Program-made: the position numbers and the translations under genes
The notes under the pieces: model-generated
The model's input: the letters and a program-made list of their open reading frames with translations, nothing else
Databases searched by the model: none
What the model was told of the DNA's origin: nothing
Shown: piece after piece, positions 1 through 7,008 of the stretch
Layout: every line of letters begins with the position of its first letter
Position numbering within the stretch: the first letter of the stretch is position 1
DNA from: Desulfosarcina sp.
GTDB lineage: Bacteria; Desulfobacterota; Desulfobacteria; Desulfobacterales; Desulfosarcinaceae
Direction: 5' to 3'
NCBI GenBank assembly: GCA_030642405.1
Contig: DAOWNV010000129.1
Location: 1 to 7,672, forward strand
Length of the DNA stretch: 7,672 bases

Positions 1-2
1 CC

Positions 3-584
3 TTAGAAATAGAAAGCCAGCGCCCCGTGTTCCCTTAAAATGTTCACACCAATGGCAATCAAGACGATTCCTCCTGTGGTTTCCGCCCATCGGCTCAGTT
101 GGGGAAGGCTGCCGATCATTTTCCCCAGGTGCATGCCTATTGTGGTAAACGCACCGGCCACCAGTCCGATAATTAACGAAGGGGTCCAGATGGAGACATT
201 GATCATAGATAGGCTCAGGCCCACAGCCAACGCGTCGATACTGGTTGCGATGGATAAAATGACCATAGTCATCCCACGTGTAGGGTCCTTGGTATTTGAT
301 TCTTGTGTTTTCCCTTTATATGCGGCACGGAGCATCCCCTGGGCCACAAAAACCAACAAAGCGAATGCGAGCCAATGGTCGTAGGCTTCAATGTGGCTCC
401 TTACCGTCAACCCGGCGCTCCAACCGATGACCGGCATCATTGCCTGAAACAGACCGAAATGCCAGGCTAAACGAAAGGTCTGTCTCGGGCTTACGGATTT
501 CAGAGCAACTCCAGCGGCAATGGATACGGCAAAGGCATCCATGGCCAGGGCCACGGCGATGAAAAGGGTGTTAATCAACTCCAT
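3..584 (-). CDS. mntP: Manganese efflux pump MntP
   Basis: A complete 193-residue inner-membrane protein of the MntP (DUF204) family, which exports Mn(II) from the cytoplasm. The length is normal for the family (about 185-195). It shows about six hydrophobic segments arranged as two similar halves, each carrying a conserved acidic motif in a membrane helix: AMDAFAVS with D16 near the N-terminus and TSIDALAVG with D117 in the second half. These aspartates are the expected metal-path residues. A short basic, polar loop (about residues 88-105) separates the halves. The gene starts 9 bases after the stop of the second prephenate dehydratase with only a weak ribosome-binding site, so it is probably the last gene of the operon and translated by read-through or coupling. 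No Mn-sensing yybP-ykoY riboswitch can lie directly upstream, because that stretch is coding. Its place after aromatic amino acid genes is unusual and has no clear functional reason. Confidence 0.93.
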   Translation of the reverse strand: MELINTLFIAVALAMDAFAVSIAAGVALKSVSPRQTFRLAWHFGLFQAMMPVIGWSAGLTVRSHIEAYDHWLAFALLVFVAQGMLRAAYKGKTQESNTKDPTRGMTMVILSIATSIDALAVGLSLSMINVSIWTPSLIIGLVAGAFTTIGMHLGKMIGSLPQLSRWAETTGGIVLIAIGVNILREHGALAFYF

Positions 585-593
585 TTTTATGCA

Positions 594-1421
594 TTACCAG
601 CATTTATCCGCTATGGGATAACTCCCCAAAAGCTTGACGAAAACAGCGTGCAGGGTCAGTTCACCAATGGCTGCTTTGACTTCGTCATTATCGATTCCGG
701 CTTCGAAAGCCGCATAAAAAATATATTCCCACGGATTTTCCGGGACGGGGCGCGATTCCAGCTTGGTGAGGTTCAGCTTGTACTTCTGGAATATTTTCAA
801 GCAGTCCAACAGAGCGCCGGGATAGTGCCGTGTTTTGAAGGCGATGGTGGTTTTTCCCGTCACATGGTCCTTCGGTACATTTTCTTTTTTTGCGATCACA
901 AAAAAGCGGGTGGTATTGGAGTTGTTGGTTTGAATGTTTCGCTCTATGATCTCCATATTGTAAATTTCAGCGCACCGTTCCGAAGCGATGGCGGCACAAT
1001 CCAATCGATCTCCGGAAGCAACGGTCTGGGCAGCTCCGGCCGTATCGTAGGTGGGCGCCATGCGGATATTTTTGGACTTTAGATACACCTTGCACTGTTT
1101 GAGTGCATGGGGGTGGGAAAAAGCCTCCTTGATATCTTCGAGCCGGGCGCCCTTTTTGGCCAGCAGGGCATGCTTAATAGGCAGATACGCTTCTGCTATG
1201 ACAAAAACCTCGTTGGCAAAAAGAAGGTCGTAGTTTTCCACTACCGTACCGGCGATGGTGTTTTCCACGGGAATAAAACCGAAGGTGACTTCCCCCTGAT
1301 TCACCATGTCAAATACGTCATCGAAACTGTCGCAGCTAATGGTTTCTACGTCTTTGCCAAAATGCTCGTTGAGGGCCATCTCGCTGTAGGCCCCCTGAAT
1401 TCCCTGAAATGCGACTTTCAT
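594..1421 (-). CDS. Monofunctional prephenate (or arogenate) dehydratase with C-terminal ACT domain
   Basis: A 275-residue cytoplasmic enzyme that decarboxylates and dehydrates prephenate to phenylpyruvate, or arogenate directly to phenylalanine. The periplasmic-binding-like catalytic domain spans about 1-180: FQGIQGAYSE (5-14), PVENTIAGTV (51-60), HPHALKQC (103-110) and the catalytic TRF (171-173). An ACT regulatory domain follows (about 191-270) with PGAL (201-204) and the Phe-binding ESRP (222-225), so feedback inhibition by Phe is expected. There is no chorismate mutase domain, unlike the first gene of the operon, so this is a second dehydratase in the same transcript. Its ATG overlaps the tyrA stop by 4 bases (ATGA), and an AAAGG motif lies 8 bases before the start. 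Sequence alone does not separate prephenate from arogenate specificity. The family assignment is firm and the substrate is open. Confidence 0.92.
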   Translation of the reverse strand: MKVAFQGIQGAYSEMALNEHFGKDVETISCDSFDDVFDMVNQGEVTFGFIPVENTIAGTVVENYDLLFANEVFVIAEAYLPIKHALLAKKGARLEDIKEAFSHPHALKQCKVYLKSKNIRMAPTYDTAGAAQTVASGDRLDCAAIASERCAEIYNMEIIERNIQTNNSNTTRFFVIAKKENVPKDHVTGKTTIAFKTRHYPGALLDCLKIFQKYKLNLTKLESRPVPENPWEYIFYAAFEAGIDNDEVKAAIGELTLHAVFVKLLGSYPIADKCW

Positions 1422-2149
1422 TTGATCAGCCTTTCGTCAATGTTCGCCATGGCTTTCATAAATGCATTGCGTTTTTGCTTAGCGTAGGGGTTGTACGTAT
1501 GCATGTCCTTGAAGAGTTGCCAGGTGTCATGGTTGACCACACCCAGAATGTGCATGAGCCGTTTGTACCCCTCGGTATCGATATCCAGATCCTGTGCGCC
1601 GAAGGCTGACAGGGAGCGACCGATGAAATGGGTCAAGGACAGGCTTACGGCGATTTTTTCATCATGTTCCTTGGCTGTTGTCTCAATGACCACCAGATCC
1701 TTTTGTTTAAGCCAATTTTTTATTTTTTTATATTGGTTGTCGTCAATCCGTTCCGGGCAGAGAACAATTTTTTGTTCCTTTAATGAATCCGCAGCACTGT
1801 CGGGACCGAACATGGGGTGTGTGGGTAAAATTGAAACCGGTTCGGGCAGCAATTCTTTCATCCATTGAACCGGGTATACTTTTACCGAGCAGACATCGAT
1901 GACCAGTGCGCCTTCTCTTAGCAGCGGCGCTACCTGCCGCAAGGTTTCCTGCATGGTGGAAATGGGCATGCACAGGATCAAAATCGGTTGTTCACAGGCA
2001 TTTTCGAAGGAGACCGGCCTGGCACCACAGGCTAAAATTTCCCTGTTTTTATTACTTCTTGTGGAAACAACCACCTTGAAATCCGTTGACAGATACCGGG
2101 TGGTCAACTCGCCAAAACGCCCGAATCCAATAATACCGATACTGCTCAT
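1418..2149 (-). CDS. tyrA: TyrA-type prephenate/arogenate dehydrogenase, short form
   Basis: A 243-residue NAD(P)-dependent dehydrogenase that oxidatively decarboxylates prephenate to 4-hydroxyphenylpyruvate, or arogenate to tyrosine. The Rossmann fold opens with IGIIGFGRFG (4-13, glycines at 8, 10 and 13). Further on are a VDVCSVK-like segment and THPMFGPDS, whose histidine is the expected catalytic residue of the TyrA family. The C-terminal helical part is short and there is no ACT domain or fused chorismate mutase; many bacterial TyrA proteins are 280-370 residues. The run from GFGRFG through the SVK segment to THPMFGP resembles plant arogenate dehydrogenases more than E. coli TyrA, judged from memory and not by alignment. 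The start is well supported: AGAGG lies 5 bases before the ATG, which overlaps the aminotransferase stop as ATGA. Cofactor and substrate preference are unresolved. Confidence 0.88.
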   Translation of the reverse strand: MSSIGIIGFGRFGELTTRYLSTDFKVVVSTRSNKNREILACGARPVSFENACEQPILILCMPISTMQETLRQVAPLLREGALVIDVCSVKVYPVQWMKELLPEPVSILPTHPMFGPDSAADSLKEQKIVLCPERIDDNQYKKIKNWLKQKDLVVIETTAKEHDEKIAVSLSLTHFIGRSLSAFGAQDLDIDTEGYKRLMHILGVVNHDTWQLFKDMHTYNPYAKQKRNAFMKAMANIDERLIK

Positions 2150-3294
2150 AATACCTCTCGAATTCGATTAAATGCATCCAACAATTGATCATCAGGTGCG
2201 GCAAAGCATATGCGCACATGGCCATCCATACCGAAATCTTCCCCCGGTACCAGGACGACAGCCGTTTTTTCAAGGATTCGGGTTGTGAAATCCCTTGATG
2301 TTTCACCGTTTTTCAAGTGTCTGGAGATATCTGGAAAAAGGTAAAAGGCACCCTGCGGACGGATGCACGGAAAGAGTGGCTTAATTTGTTCGAAAGCCAG
2401 ATCTCTTTTTCGTTGAAGGTCTTTTCTGCGTCTGAGCAATAATGTCTCTTCCATCTCTAAAGCGGCGATCGCGCCATGCTGAGCAAAGGTGCAAACATTG
2501 CCGGTCAAATGGCTGTGCAGGCGCACCATGGCTGATGCCACCTGTGTTGGGGCGACAGCATAGCCTACACGGAAACCGGTCATGGCGTAGTGCTTGGAAA
2601 AGCTCCTGGTCAGGATAAGACGATCACGTACGTCTGCGAAGTCATAAAGGGATGCATAAGGCTGGTTGTCGTAGACAAAGAAATTATAGGCTTCGTCGGC
2701 AATCAGAAAAAGATCATTTATTAAAGCCAAATGGGCTATACGTTCCAGGTCTTTTCTTGGATAAACAGCACCGGTGGGATTGTTCGGCGAATTGATCAAG
2801 ATTGCCTTGGTAAATTTTGTGATGGAAGCTGCAACAGCATCCAAATCAAGCTGGTGATTCTTTGTTTTTACAAAGACAGGCTTGCCACCTGCCAACCGTA
2901 CCTGCTCGGCAAAGCTGGCCCAGTATGGAACTGGAATGATGACCTCATCCTTTTCATTACAGATCGTTTGGAAAATACTGTACAGCGCCTGCTTGGATCC
3001 ATTGAAGGTGACGATGTTTTCAGGACGGCTGTCGGGGAACCGGTCAGCCAAAGCCGTATTCAATTCGTTAAGTCCGGCTATGGCGCTGTATCGGGTCTCC
3101 TGGCGGTCCAGGGCGCCCTTGGTTGCCTCGATTACAGGAGACGGTGTATCTTCCGTCGGTTCACCGATGGCCAGGCTGATGACAGGCCGTCCCTGTCGCT
3201 TCAATTTTTCCATCAACGGAATGAAGCGGGCGGTTTTGGACTCCTCGATTTTTTGAATTCTATATGAGAGGGTTAATGACATACTTTTAACCAT
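2146..3294 (-). CDS. PLP-dependent class I aminotransferase (aspartate aminotransferase I-beta-like; aromatic or prephenate candidate)
   Basis: A 382-residue fold-type I aminotransferase resembling the short prokaryotic aspartate aminotransferases (subgroup 1-beta, as in Thermus). Visible signatures are LAIGEPTEDTP (41-51), GSKQAL (99-104, cofactor phosphate contact), SPNNPTG (169-175, with the substrate/PLP asparagine), DEAY (200-203, pyridine-N aspartate and PLP tyrosine), SFSKHYAMTGFRVGY with the Schiff-base lysine K234 and phosphate-binding R242, and HVRICF with the carboxylate-binding R361. In this operon it most likely transaminates phenylpyruvate and 4-hydroxyphenylpyruvate. Because 1-beta enzymes in several bacteria and plants also act as prephenate aminotransferases, a role in an arogenate route is possible. 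The gene lies 17 bases after aroC with a poor Shine-Dalgarno. An alternative start at Met5 (3282) cannot be excluded. Its stop overlaps the tyrA ATG. Confidence 0.88.
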   Translation of the reverse strand: MVKSMSLTLSYRIQKIEESKTARFIPLMEKLKRQGRPVISLAIGEPTEDTPSPVIEATKGALDRQETRYSAIAGLNELNTALADRFPDSRPENIVTFNGSKQALYSIFQTICNEKDEVIIPVPYWASFAEQVRLAGGKPVFVKTKNHQLDLDAVAASITKFTKAILINSPNNPTGAVYPRKDLERIAHLALINDLFLIADEAYNFFVYDNQPYASLYDFADVRDRLILTRSFSKHYAMTGFRVGYAVAPTQVASAMVRLHSHLTGNVCTFAQHGAIAALEMEETLLLRRRKDLQRKRDLAFEQIKPLFPCIRPQGAFYLFPDISRHLKNGETSRDFTTRILEKTAVVLVPGEDFGMDGHVRICFAAPDDQLLDAFNRIREVL

Positions 3295-3311
3295 TTCTAA
3301 ATGGGCACTTG

Positions 3312-4397
3312 TTAATTATGCTCTCTATACCGTTGTCGCAATGCCAGATCCCCAAGTACCAACGCCGCCATGGCCTCAATAATGGGAACCGCCCTGGGCA
3401 CCACACAAGGATCGTGTCTTCCCTTGGCAGCCAGGGTGACGGGATTACCACTAAAATCTACAGTTTGTTGCTCGATGCCAATGGTGGCCGGGGGTTTGAA
3501 CGCGACCCGGAAGACGACGGGCTCACCGTTGGAGATTCCGCCCTGAATGCCTCCGCTGTTGTTGGTTACCGTTCCCAATCGGCCGTCAACAGCTACAAAG
3601 GAATCATTGTGTTCCGAGCCTTTAAGGCGGGTGCCGGCAAAACCGGAACCGATTTCGAACCCCTTGGTGGCGGGAATGGACAGCATTGCCTGGGCCAGCC
3701 CGGCTTCCATTTTATCGAAGACCGGCTCTCCCCATCCGGCAGGAAGGTTCCGACACACGCAAGAAACAATACCGCCCACGCTGTCTTTTTTTTCTTTTAC
3801 CCGAACCACCAAGGCCTCCATTTTTTTTGCCGCCTCCATGTCCGGGCATCGGATCAGGTTGCTGTCCACGATTTCCCGAGTAATCCTTAGTGCATCCACC
3901 GCAGAAGCCGAAATGTCGAAAACCGTGCTGACCCATGCGATGATTTCCACTTTGTAGATTTCCTTAAGCATTTTTTCAGCGATTGCCCCTGCCGCCACCC
4001 TGCCGATGGTTTCCCTGGCACTGGATCGGCCTCCTCCGGATGCTGCACGAATGCCGTATTTCATCTGGTATGTGAAATCAGCATGGGAGGGGCGGGGGGT
4101 TTGGCTCATTTCCTTGTAGTCACCGGGCCGCTGGTCCTTATTAGGAACAAACAGCCCGATGGGGGTTCCCAGGGTAACACCCTTTTCAACACCCGAAAAA
4201 ATGGTGACCTGGTCGGATTCTTTGCGGTCGGTGGTCAACTTGCTTTGACCCGGCTTTCGCCGATCCAATTGGGGTTGAATATCCGCTTCGCTTAGCTTCA
4301 TACCGGGGGGGCAACCGTCTAAAATGGCGCCCACACCCTTGCAGTGGGATTCACCGAAGGTGGAGACTTTCAACAAGGTTCCGAATGTGGATGACAT
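3312..4397 (-). CDS. aroC: Chorismate synthase
   Basis: A 361-residue enzyme of the usual family length that converts EPSP to chorismate by trans-1,4 elimination of phosphate, using reduced FMN as a catalytic cofactor. Diagnostic motifs are STFGESHCKGVG (12-23) with the catalytic histidine H18, RPSHADFTY with the second histidine H105, the GGGRSSARET stretch (121-130) and a C-terminal RHDPCVVPRAVPI signature with basic FMN/phosphate ligands. It follows aroA by 3 bases, and the AGGA that serves as its ribosome-binding site lies inside the 3' end of aroA, about 10 bases before the ATG, so translation is probably coupled. It supplies chorismate for the mutase domain encoded at the head of the same operon, and for tryptophan and other chorismate-derived products. 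Confidence 0.97.
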   Translation of the reverse strand: MSSTFGTLLKVSTFGESHCKGVGAILDGCPPGMKLSEADIQPQLDRRKPGQSKLTTDRKESDQVTIFSGVEKGVTLGTPIGLFVPNKDQRPGDYKEMSQTPRPSHADFTYQMKYGIRAASGGGRSSARETIGRVAAGAIAEKMLKEIYKVEIIAWVSTVFDISASAVDALRITREIVDSNLIRCPDMEAAKKMEALVVRVKEKKDSVGGIVSCVCRNLPAGWGEPVFDKMEAGLAQAMLSIPATKGFEIGSGFAGTRLKGSEHNDSFVAVDGRLGTVTNNSGGIQGGISNGEPVVFRVAFKPPATIGIEQQTVDFSGNPVTLAAKGRHDPCVVPRAVPIIEAMAALVLGDLALRQRYREHN

Positions 4398-4400
4398 GGC

Positions 4401-5696
4401 TTATGGTTCCTGGTTTGTAGTGTCGGGTTCAAGGTTTGTACTGTACAGCTCTTTCCAAACCTCCCAAAAATTCGGGAAGGATTTCTCTACGCAATGCGGT
4501 TCGAGAATTTTTACCACGGGTGTTACCAGACCGGCCATGGCAAAGCTCATGGCGATACGGTGATCATCGTAGGTTTCGATTTGTGCACCATGGGGAGTGC
4601 CGCCTGTTACCAACAACCGATCGTTTTCGGCAATGGCGGCAATTCCCATTTTCTTTAGTTCAGCACAAGTGGAGGCCAGCCGATCGCTCTCTTTGGCCTT
4701 GAGGTGGGCAACATTTTCGATCACCGTGGTGCCATTGGCAAAGGCTGCCACTACCGCCAACGTCGGGACCATGTCAGGCATGTCCGCCATGTCGACGGAA
4801 ACTGCCTGAAGGTCGCCACCGGTCACCGTGATTCCATCGAGTCCGTAATCCACCCGGCAACCCATTTGTTCGAATACACGGGCAAGTCCAACGTCTCCCT
4901 GGCTATATTTCTCCGATACGCCGTCGACTATGACGCTTCCGCCGGTAATGGCAGCCGCCCCCCAGAAATAACCGGCCTGGGAAGCATCGGGTTCAACTGT
5001 GTAGTCTCCTGACCGGTAGGTCTGTCCGCCATCCACGTCAAATCGGGTATATCCTTCCCGATGCACGCGAATACCAAACCGTCGCAGGATATCCACGGTC
5101 ATGTCGATGTAAGGCCTCGACACCGGGCCATGGGAGACAGTGATAGACAGCCCTTTTTCCGTGCAAGGGGCCATTAGCAGCAATGAAGAGAGAAACTGGC
5201 TGCTCACGCTGCAGTTGATGGCAACCGATCCTCCGGACGCCTGACCACCCGGAACTTTAACGGGAGGACAATCGTTTTTGTCCACCGAATGGGCTTCGAT
5301 GTTCAGTTCATTCAGCGCTTCCAGCAAGTGACCGATGGGGCGATGGTACATGCGTGGGGTACCGGTAAGGGTATAGGTTCCTTCCCCTAAAGTGGCCACA
5401 CCGGTGAGAAGGCGCATGGAAGTACCCGAATTAGCCAGATAGATCGGCTCCTTGCAGGGTTTGAGCCTGCCGCAAAGCCCCTCAACCTCAATGGTTTGAC
5501 CCTGATCCCGGACGCCGACGCCCATTTTTTCCAAGGCGGAAAGAGTCAAAAGGGTATCCTGGCTGCGAAGGGGTCGGCGAACCGTGCAGTTTCCATCGGA
5601 AAGGGCTGAAGCGATGAGGATCCGGTGCGTGTAACTTTTAGACCCCGGTACCTGAATCCGACAACGGCCGATACGATGAGGTTTGATTTCGATCAT
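4401..5696 (-). CDS. aroA: 3-phosphoshikimate 1-carboxyvinyltransferase (EPSP synthase)
   Basis: A 431-residue cytoplasmic enzyme that transfers the enolpyruvyl group of PEP to shikimate 3-phosphate, the step before chorismate synthase. Family motifs in order are PGSKSYTHR (17-25; K20, S21 and R25 bind substrate), LANSGTSMRLL (87-97), the SSQFLSSLL substrate loop, DMPDMVPTLAV with the catalytic aspartate, LKAKESDRL, YDDHRIAMSFA and the C-terminal EKSFPNFW. The position matching E. coli Pro101 is Leu96, as in many class II-like enzymes. The last dozen or so residues (TNLEPDTTNQEP) extend beyond the usual family end and come from a 15-base imperfect repeat. The gene starts 3 bases after the pheA stop, with AGGAG inside the end of pheA as ribosome-binding site. 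Confidence 0.97.
   Translation of the reverse strand: MIEIKPHRIGRCRIQVPGSKSYTHRILIASALSDGNCTVRRPLRSQDTLLTLSALEKMGVGVRDQGQTIEVEGLCGRLKPCKEPIYLANSGTSMRLLTGVATLGEGTYTLTGTPRMYHRPIGHLLEALNELNIEAHSVDKNDCPPVKVPGGQASGGSVAINCSVSSQFLSSLLLMAPCTEKGLSITVSHGPVSRPYIDMTVDILRRFGIRVHREGYTRFDVDGGQTYRSGDYTVEPDASQAGYFWGAAAITGGSVIVDGVSEKYSQGDVGLARVFEQMGCRVDYGLDGITVTGGDLQAVSVDMADMPDMVPTLAVVAAFANGTTVIENVAHLKAKESDRLASTCAELKKMGIAAIAENDRLLVTGGTPHGAQIETYDDHRIAMSFAMAGLVTPVVKILEPHCVEKSFPNFWEVWKELYSTNLEPDTTNQEP
4405..4441. repeat. 15-base imperfect tandem repeat at the 3' end of aroA
   Basis: On the plus strand GGTTCCTGGTTTGTA (4405-4419) and GGTTCAAGGTTTGTA (4426-4440) match at 13 of 15 positions with a 21-base period. 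On the coding strand they give the TNLEP and TNQEP units of the AroA tail. The copy nearest the stop also supplies the AGGA that probably serves as the aroC ribosome-binding site. Confidence 0.6.
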
Positions 5697-5699
5697 GGT

Positions 5700-6815
5700 T
5701 TATACTCCTACGCCAACCAGAGGATAGGATCCAAGGTTTTTCAGATACAAAGCATGGGGCTGAATTTGTTCTATGGCTTTCCGGATGTTGTCATCCTCCT
5801 GATGGCCTTCCAGATCGACGAAAAAGAAATGGCTCCAGCTCTCGTGTCGCGTGGGTCTGGACTCGATTTTTACCAGGTTGATTCCTGCGTCGGTAATCGG
5901 GTCCAAAGCGTTGGCCAGGGCGCCTGGGATGTGAGCCAGGGCGAACATCAGCGATGTTTTGTCTCTGCCCGATGGTCGGACCTTTTCTTTTCCGATGACA
6001 AGAAAACGTGTGGGTGGCCGAGAAAAATCCTCGATTTTCGAGGCCGCAGCTTCAAGACCGAAAAGGGCCGCAGCACCACCACCGGCAATGGCTGCCACGC
6101 CTTTGTATTTTTTCGCCCGGTTCACGGCAAAAGCACTGGAACTACACTCGCTCAATTGTGTTTCTGGGAGGTATTGATTGAGCCAGTTTCTGCATTGATT
6201 CAGGGCCTGAGAGTGAGCAAACACCGTTTGGACCGCGCTCAGGTTTATCTCTTGGGCCAGCAGGTCGTAGGAGACCGATTGATATCGTTCCGCGCAGATA
6301 CTCAGGTCCGATTCAAAAAAGAGATCCAGGGTGTGGCGCACCGATCCTTCTACTGAGTTTTCCACCGGCACAACTCCGTAGTTGCAGGCACCCTTTTCTA
6401 CCTCGCTGAATATTTCACGGATACTGGGTTGTGCGACGTAGGTAACGGAGTAGCCAAAGTGGCTCGTGGCTGCCAAATGGGTAAAGGTGGCCTCGGGTCC
6501 AAGATAAGCCACACGCTGGGATGCCTGTATGGACCTGGCAGCAGCGATAATATCAATAAAAATGTGTTGCAGGACATTGGGGTTTAAGGGGCCTTTGTTC
6601 AACGATGTCAGCCGTCTGAGGATTTCGCTTTCCCGGGTGCTGTCCACGACCTGATTGCCGATGTCCTTTTTCAGCTCTCCGATTCGTTTGGCCAGGTTCA
6701 GCCGCCGGTTGATCAGTTCCAGGATGGTGTCATCGATATTGTCGATCTGATCCCGGATTTCACAGATATCTGTTGCCGTCGTACAAGCAGGTAATCTATC
6801 GTCTTCTTCCATCAT
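5700..6815 (-). CDS. pheA: Bifunctional chorismate mutase-prephenate dehydratase (P-protein)
   Basis: A 371-residue fusion that rearranges chorismate to prephenate and then makes phenylpyruvate. An AroQ-type chorismate mutase occupies about 17-98; aligned by eye to E. coli PheA, the active-site residues are R21, R38, K49, D58, R61, E62 and Q97. The dehydratase domain (about 101-280) shows YLGPEATFTHLAA (104-116), VPVENSVEGSV (149-159) and the catalytic TRF (269-271). Two usual motifs vary: HSQALNQC replaces HPQAL, and a glycine-rich IAGGGAAALFGL (243-254) replaces the usual IxSxxAA form. A C-terminal ACT domain (about 286-365) carries PGAL (297-300) and ESRP (318-321), implying Phe feedback. 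It is the first structural gene after the attenuated leader. The start could be Met1 or Met2 (6815 or 6812), with a modest GAGTGG upstream. Confidence 0.96.
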   Translation of the reverse strand: MMEEDDRLPACTTATDICEIRDQIDNIDDTILELINRRLNLAKRIGELKKDIGNQVVDSTRESEILRRLTSLNKGPLNPNVLQHIFIDIIAAARSIQASQRVAYLGPEATFTHLAATSHFGYSVTYVAQPSIREIFSEVEKGACNYGVVPVENSVEGSVRHTLDLFFESDLSICAERYQSVSYDLLAQEINLSAVQTVFAHSQALNQCRNWLNQYLPETQLSECSSSAFAVNRAKKYKGVAAIAGGGAAALFGLEAAASKIEDFSRPPTRFLVIGKEKVRPSGRDKTSLMFALAHIPGALANALDPITDAGINLVKIESRPTRHESWSHFFFVDLEGHQEDDNIRKAIEQIQPHALYLKNLGSYPLVGVGV

Positions 6816-6880
6816 GATTCCACTCTTTTATTGAAGGTAAGGATCGGGTAATTAATAAAATTCACAATCCTAAGGCTTTA

Positions 6881-6917
6881 CTAAAACAAAGGGCCGGGGA
6901 GAGTTTCTCCACGGCCC
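6881..6917 (-). terminator. Attenuator: intrinsic terminator (segments E:F) upstream of pheA
   Basis: On the minus strand, GGGCCG (6917-6912) pairs with CGGCCC (6896-6891) and GGAGA (6910-6906) with TCTCC (6902-6898), with one T/C mismatch and an AAC loop. This 11-bp GC-rich stem is followed at once by TTTGTTTT (6890-6883). The structure lies about 65 bases before the pheA start and about 70 bases after the leader-peptide stop. It would end transcription when Phe is plentiful. Confidence 0.88.
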
Positions 6918-6936
6918 GGATATGAAGAAGCCGTGG
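6909..6936 (-). promoter_or_regulatory. Antiterminator hairpin D:E
   Basis: CCACGGC (6936-6930) from the right arm of the C:D hairpin pairs perfectly with GCCGTGG (6915-6909) from the left arm of the terminator. Two further T/G wobbles are possible, and the loop is about 10 bases. This pairing cannot coexist with C:D or with the E:F terminator. It is therefore the expected read-through conformation of the attenuator. Confidence 0.8.
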
Positions 6937-6958
6937 GGTTTAGGTCCGCCCACGGCTT
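6928..6958 (-). promoter_or_regulatory. Leader hairpin C:D (favours termination)
   Basis: A perfect 10-bp stem: AAGCCGTGGG (6958-6949, segment C) with CCCACGGCTT (6937-6928, segment D) around an 11-base loop. Forming it removes segment D, so the downstream terminator E:F is free to form. It is also a candidate pause hairpin. It should form when a ribosome finishes the leader peptide and covers segment B at 7008-6999. Confidence 0.8.
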
Positions 6959-7008
6959 GTTTTGTCTATTTGGTTTCTCAGGACATTCAGCGCGCGAAGG
7001 GCAGACCT
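6942..7008 (-). promoter_or_regulatory. Stall-dependent pairing B:C inside the leader
   Basis: AGGTCTGCCC (7008-6999), which is codons 18-21 of the leader peptide, can pair with GGGCGGACCT (6951-6942) over 10 positions with a single G-T wobble. The second element overlaps the last three bases of segment C and most of its loop, so B:C competes with the C:D hairpin. A ribosome stalled at the first Phe codons of the run would leave B free, and one at the stop codon would cover it. Confidence 0.65.

Noticed and set aside
5625..6356. A 243-residue plus-strand ORF antisense to pheA
   Set aside because: The opposite strand encodes a P-protein with all expected catalytic motifs. The antisense reading has no family signature or ribosome-binding site.
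6928..6968. The 6928-6958 hairpin read as a plus-strand terminator, since TGTTTTGT follows it
   Set aside because: No plus-strand gene lies upstream that would need it. The T-rich stretch is better explained as the spacer between leader peptide and segment C on the minus strand.
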